A stretch of DNA of 24,696 nucleotides from an uncultured Fretibacterium sp. GTDB lineage: Bacteria; Synergistota; Synergistia; Synergistales; Aminobacteriaceae. The notes beneath the pieces are model-generated. The model was not told the origin of the DNA. It did not search any database and saw only the letters and a program-made list of their open reading frames with translations. Numbering within the stretch: the stretch's first letter is position 1; every line of letters begins with the position of its first letter. Below are positions 23,057 through 24,696 of this stretch, one piece after another. The stretch spans positions 1 through 24,696 of the forward strand of contig CALAUZ010000301.1 in assembly GCA_937892105.1 (NCBI GenBank). Direction: 5' to 3'. Both the position numbers and the translations under genes were made by a program.

Positions 23057-24688
23057 GTGCGTTTTATCGGTTCGCTAATAAAATACTTCATATATCTGTG
23101 TATTATACTAGTTGCAGCAGGTGCCGCAATGTTCTGGTTCGACACAGGCTCATGGCTCGTATTGCCTCTCGCTCAAAGGGCTGGAAACTTCTTCCTCAAC
23201 CCCATGAAACTCGAAATCAAAAATATCACAGGCTCTCTCAGAAATGGTTATTCCCTTGAAGGGTTAAGGCTGTTCTCAGGCGACAGAGACATTCTCACCC
23301 TCAATCACATTTCTATCAGCCCAGATTGGGATCTCGTATTGTCGGGAATGAACGGCCTCCCATTCGTTAAGTCCCTCAACGTTAAGGGCATGAGTTCAGA
23401 TTTAGACAGCGCAATGACGATAGCTGAACATTTCGATTCAGACACGAGCAAGGACAAAGACAGTGCGGTGAATTTAGACATCAAAATTAACCCTGTTAAT
23501 ATCGCACTTGAGGATATATATTTCGGGACACCATACGCAAACCTGTCTCTTGACGCAATAACTTTAGACGAGGCAGGTAAATTCTTCCTTAACGCACAGG
23601 TATTTTCGGGCGACAAAGTATTACCGCTGAGGACAAACGCACAGTTAAACTTTTCACCAGTGGAAGTAATATCGTCCGACATATTCATAGGCCGGAAAGG
23701 AACAGGGAAATTCTCCGGCACTCTTGAACCTTTGAAGGCAAGATTAGATCTCACAGCATTATCGCTCGACGAGTTCATACAGTTCGCACCCTCAGACATC
23801 AGGGCTTCAGGACGCATTGACGGCAGATTAAGCGCAGAGAGCAGGGACGGTGTGATTACGACATCAGGCGTTCTCGCAATGCCGCGCGCAAACATCATGG
23901 ATATACCCCTGAACTTCCGCCTCCCATTCACGTGGAACAGCAGAAACACTTTCACCCTCAATGACGCAACACTGAACACTAACGCTGCAGGCTTCACGCT
24001 CAGTGCGTCAGGGGACATTCCGGCCATGAAATTCTCGGCTAAGGGTGAGGGCAGAAATATATCGCTGACCGAGATAGGAAGCATGTTTGCCCCCGATGCT
24101 GCGCTGAAAGGGGAAAGAGGGTATCTCAGGTTTGACGCTGACACACACATTACGGGCGACATAATGCAGGATATATTCAAGCGGACGAACGCAGATGTTA
24201 CGGCAGAAATTCCAGACATATCGGCAATGGGTATTAATGCCGCAGAAAACCTCTCAGCACACATCAACTTGAAACCGAATGAGACACCCAGAATTGCAAT
24301 GTCAGGACGTGCTTTTGGCGGGAAAATATTTGCCAGAGGCGAGGCAGTACAGGACGGCAACGGCGGCGTTAAACCCGATGGAGTCATAATGTCCATTGTT
24401 GGGCTTGATATTCCTACATTGTGCAGGGCAGTACCTCAACTCTCAGGGGTTGTTCAGAACCCTTCAGGGAAAATTACGGCCAGAGCAAAAATCTCCGAAG
24501 CCCTTAACATTGCGGGGAAAATTACCTCCGATAAGCTAAGTGCGTATGGCGTAACTCTATCAGGGCTTGAAGCTGACGTGAACTACGACATAAGGGGCAA
24601 TACTGCGGAACTTGATGGCTTCACGGCGAATTTTGGGAAGGGAAGAATTACAGCGTCCGGAGGAGCTGAGAAAAAACAGATGAAGTAA
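23057..24688 (+). CDS. TamB/AsmA-like envelope protein, apparently C-truncated
   Basis: This 543-aa protein starts at GTG 23057 because GGAAGTGA lies eight bases upstream; GTG 23045 falls inside that site. One N-terminal membrane helix (LIKYFIYLCIILVAAGAAMF) anchors it. The body repeats amphipathic beta patterns, including LEIKNITGSLRNGYSLEGLR and an ISPDWDLVL segment, typical of TamB-type proteins that bridge the periplasm and help outer-membrane assembly or lipid transport. Such proteins usually exceed 1000 residues. Here the frame stops right after an A6 run (24671-24676). With one more A it would continue as TDEVIKE past the window, so this could be a frameshift or sequence error rather than a real end. 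Confidence 0.75.
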   Translation: MRFIGSLIKYFIYLCIILVAAGAAMFWFDTGSWLVLPLAQRAGNFFLNPMKLEIKNITGSLRNGYSLEGLRLFSGDRDILTLNHISISPDWDLVLSGMNGLPFVKSLNVKGMSSDLDSAMTIAEHFDSDTSKDKDSAVNLDIKINPVNIALEDIYFGTPYANLSLDAITLDEAGKFFLNAQVFSGDKVLPLRTNAQLNFSPVEVISSDIFIGRKGTGKFSGTLEPLKARLDLTALSLDEFIQFAPSDIRASGRIDGRLSAESRDGVITTSGVLAMPRANIMDIPLNFRLPFTWNSRNTFTLNDATLNTNAAGFTLSASGDIPAMKFSAKGEGRNISLTEIGSMFAPDAALKGERGYLRFDADTHITGDIMQDIFKRTNADVTAEIPDISAMGINAAENLSAHINLKPNETPRIAMSGRAFGGKIFARGEAVQDGNGGVKPDGVIMSIVGLDIPTLCRAVPQLSGVVQNPSGKITARAKISEALNIAGKITSDKLSAYGVTLSGLEADVNYDIRGNTAELDGFTANFGKGRITASGGAEKKQMK

Positions 24689-24696
24689 TTAAAGAA

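Noticed and set aside
23305..24396. Long minus-strand open frame opposite the TamB-like gene
   Set aside because: No family features or RBS; it is composition-driven antisense of a clear coding gene.

Overview
The window joins a decayed prophage-like accessory region (about 1-13400) to an ordinary bacterial core region (about 13500-24696). The core carries a TamB/AsmA-type envelope gene, which implies an outer membrane. It also carries dapF, a folate-dependent TrmFO, topA next to trmFO, and a corrin-ring methyltransferase. A diderm anaerobe such as a Synergistota member fits this set, but the lineage is an inference and no 16S is present.

Accessory region, left to right. At the edge is the start of a minus-strand gene (1-77). 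A plus-strand cassette follows: an HTH/excisionase-like protein, two small coiled-coil/membrane proteins, a strong terminator hairpin and a DUF5681-type small protein (240-1730). A 57-bp hairpin (1728-1784) cuts off a minus-strand primase-like gene that sits downstream of a small AT-hook/ribbon-helix-like gene. Next come an unrecognised 295-aa protein with a near-consensus promoter (2303-3355) and a plus-strand AAA/DUF4143 ATPase (3453-4757). The control and replication block is at 4723-8846: an antirepressor (Bro-N/KilAC type) and an XRE-HTH/helicase fusion form a minus-strand operon from a near-perfect promoter. That promoter is flanked by a perfect 12-bp inverted repeat. A divergent XRE regulator and a coiled-coil membrane protein lie on the other side. 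The late block (8879-12605, minus) holds an intact M15 peptidase endolysin, a holin interrupted by one in-frame TGA, and a Big3-type Ig-repeat tail/adhesin gene with at least five lesions. Relics of a RelB-like antitoxin and an IS256-family transposase lie at 12762-13401.

Core region. dapF (lysine/peptidoglycan precursor), sbcC (DNA end processing), an acidic amino acid/dicarboxylate symporter and tRNA-Pro(CGG), each followed or preceded by recognisable promoters or terminators, read rightward. topA-trmFO-cobJ/cbiH read leftward as a tight operon. A TamB/AsmA-like gene starts divergently from topA and ends right after an A6 run near the window edge.

The most interesting part is 4723-7985. 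The replication helicase carries an N-terminal XRE domain whose recognition helix almost copies that of the divergently encoded repressor-like XRE protein. The helicase may therefore bind the same operator cluster, which could double as a replication origin or autoregulatory switch. That role is inferred, not shown.
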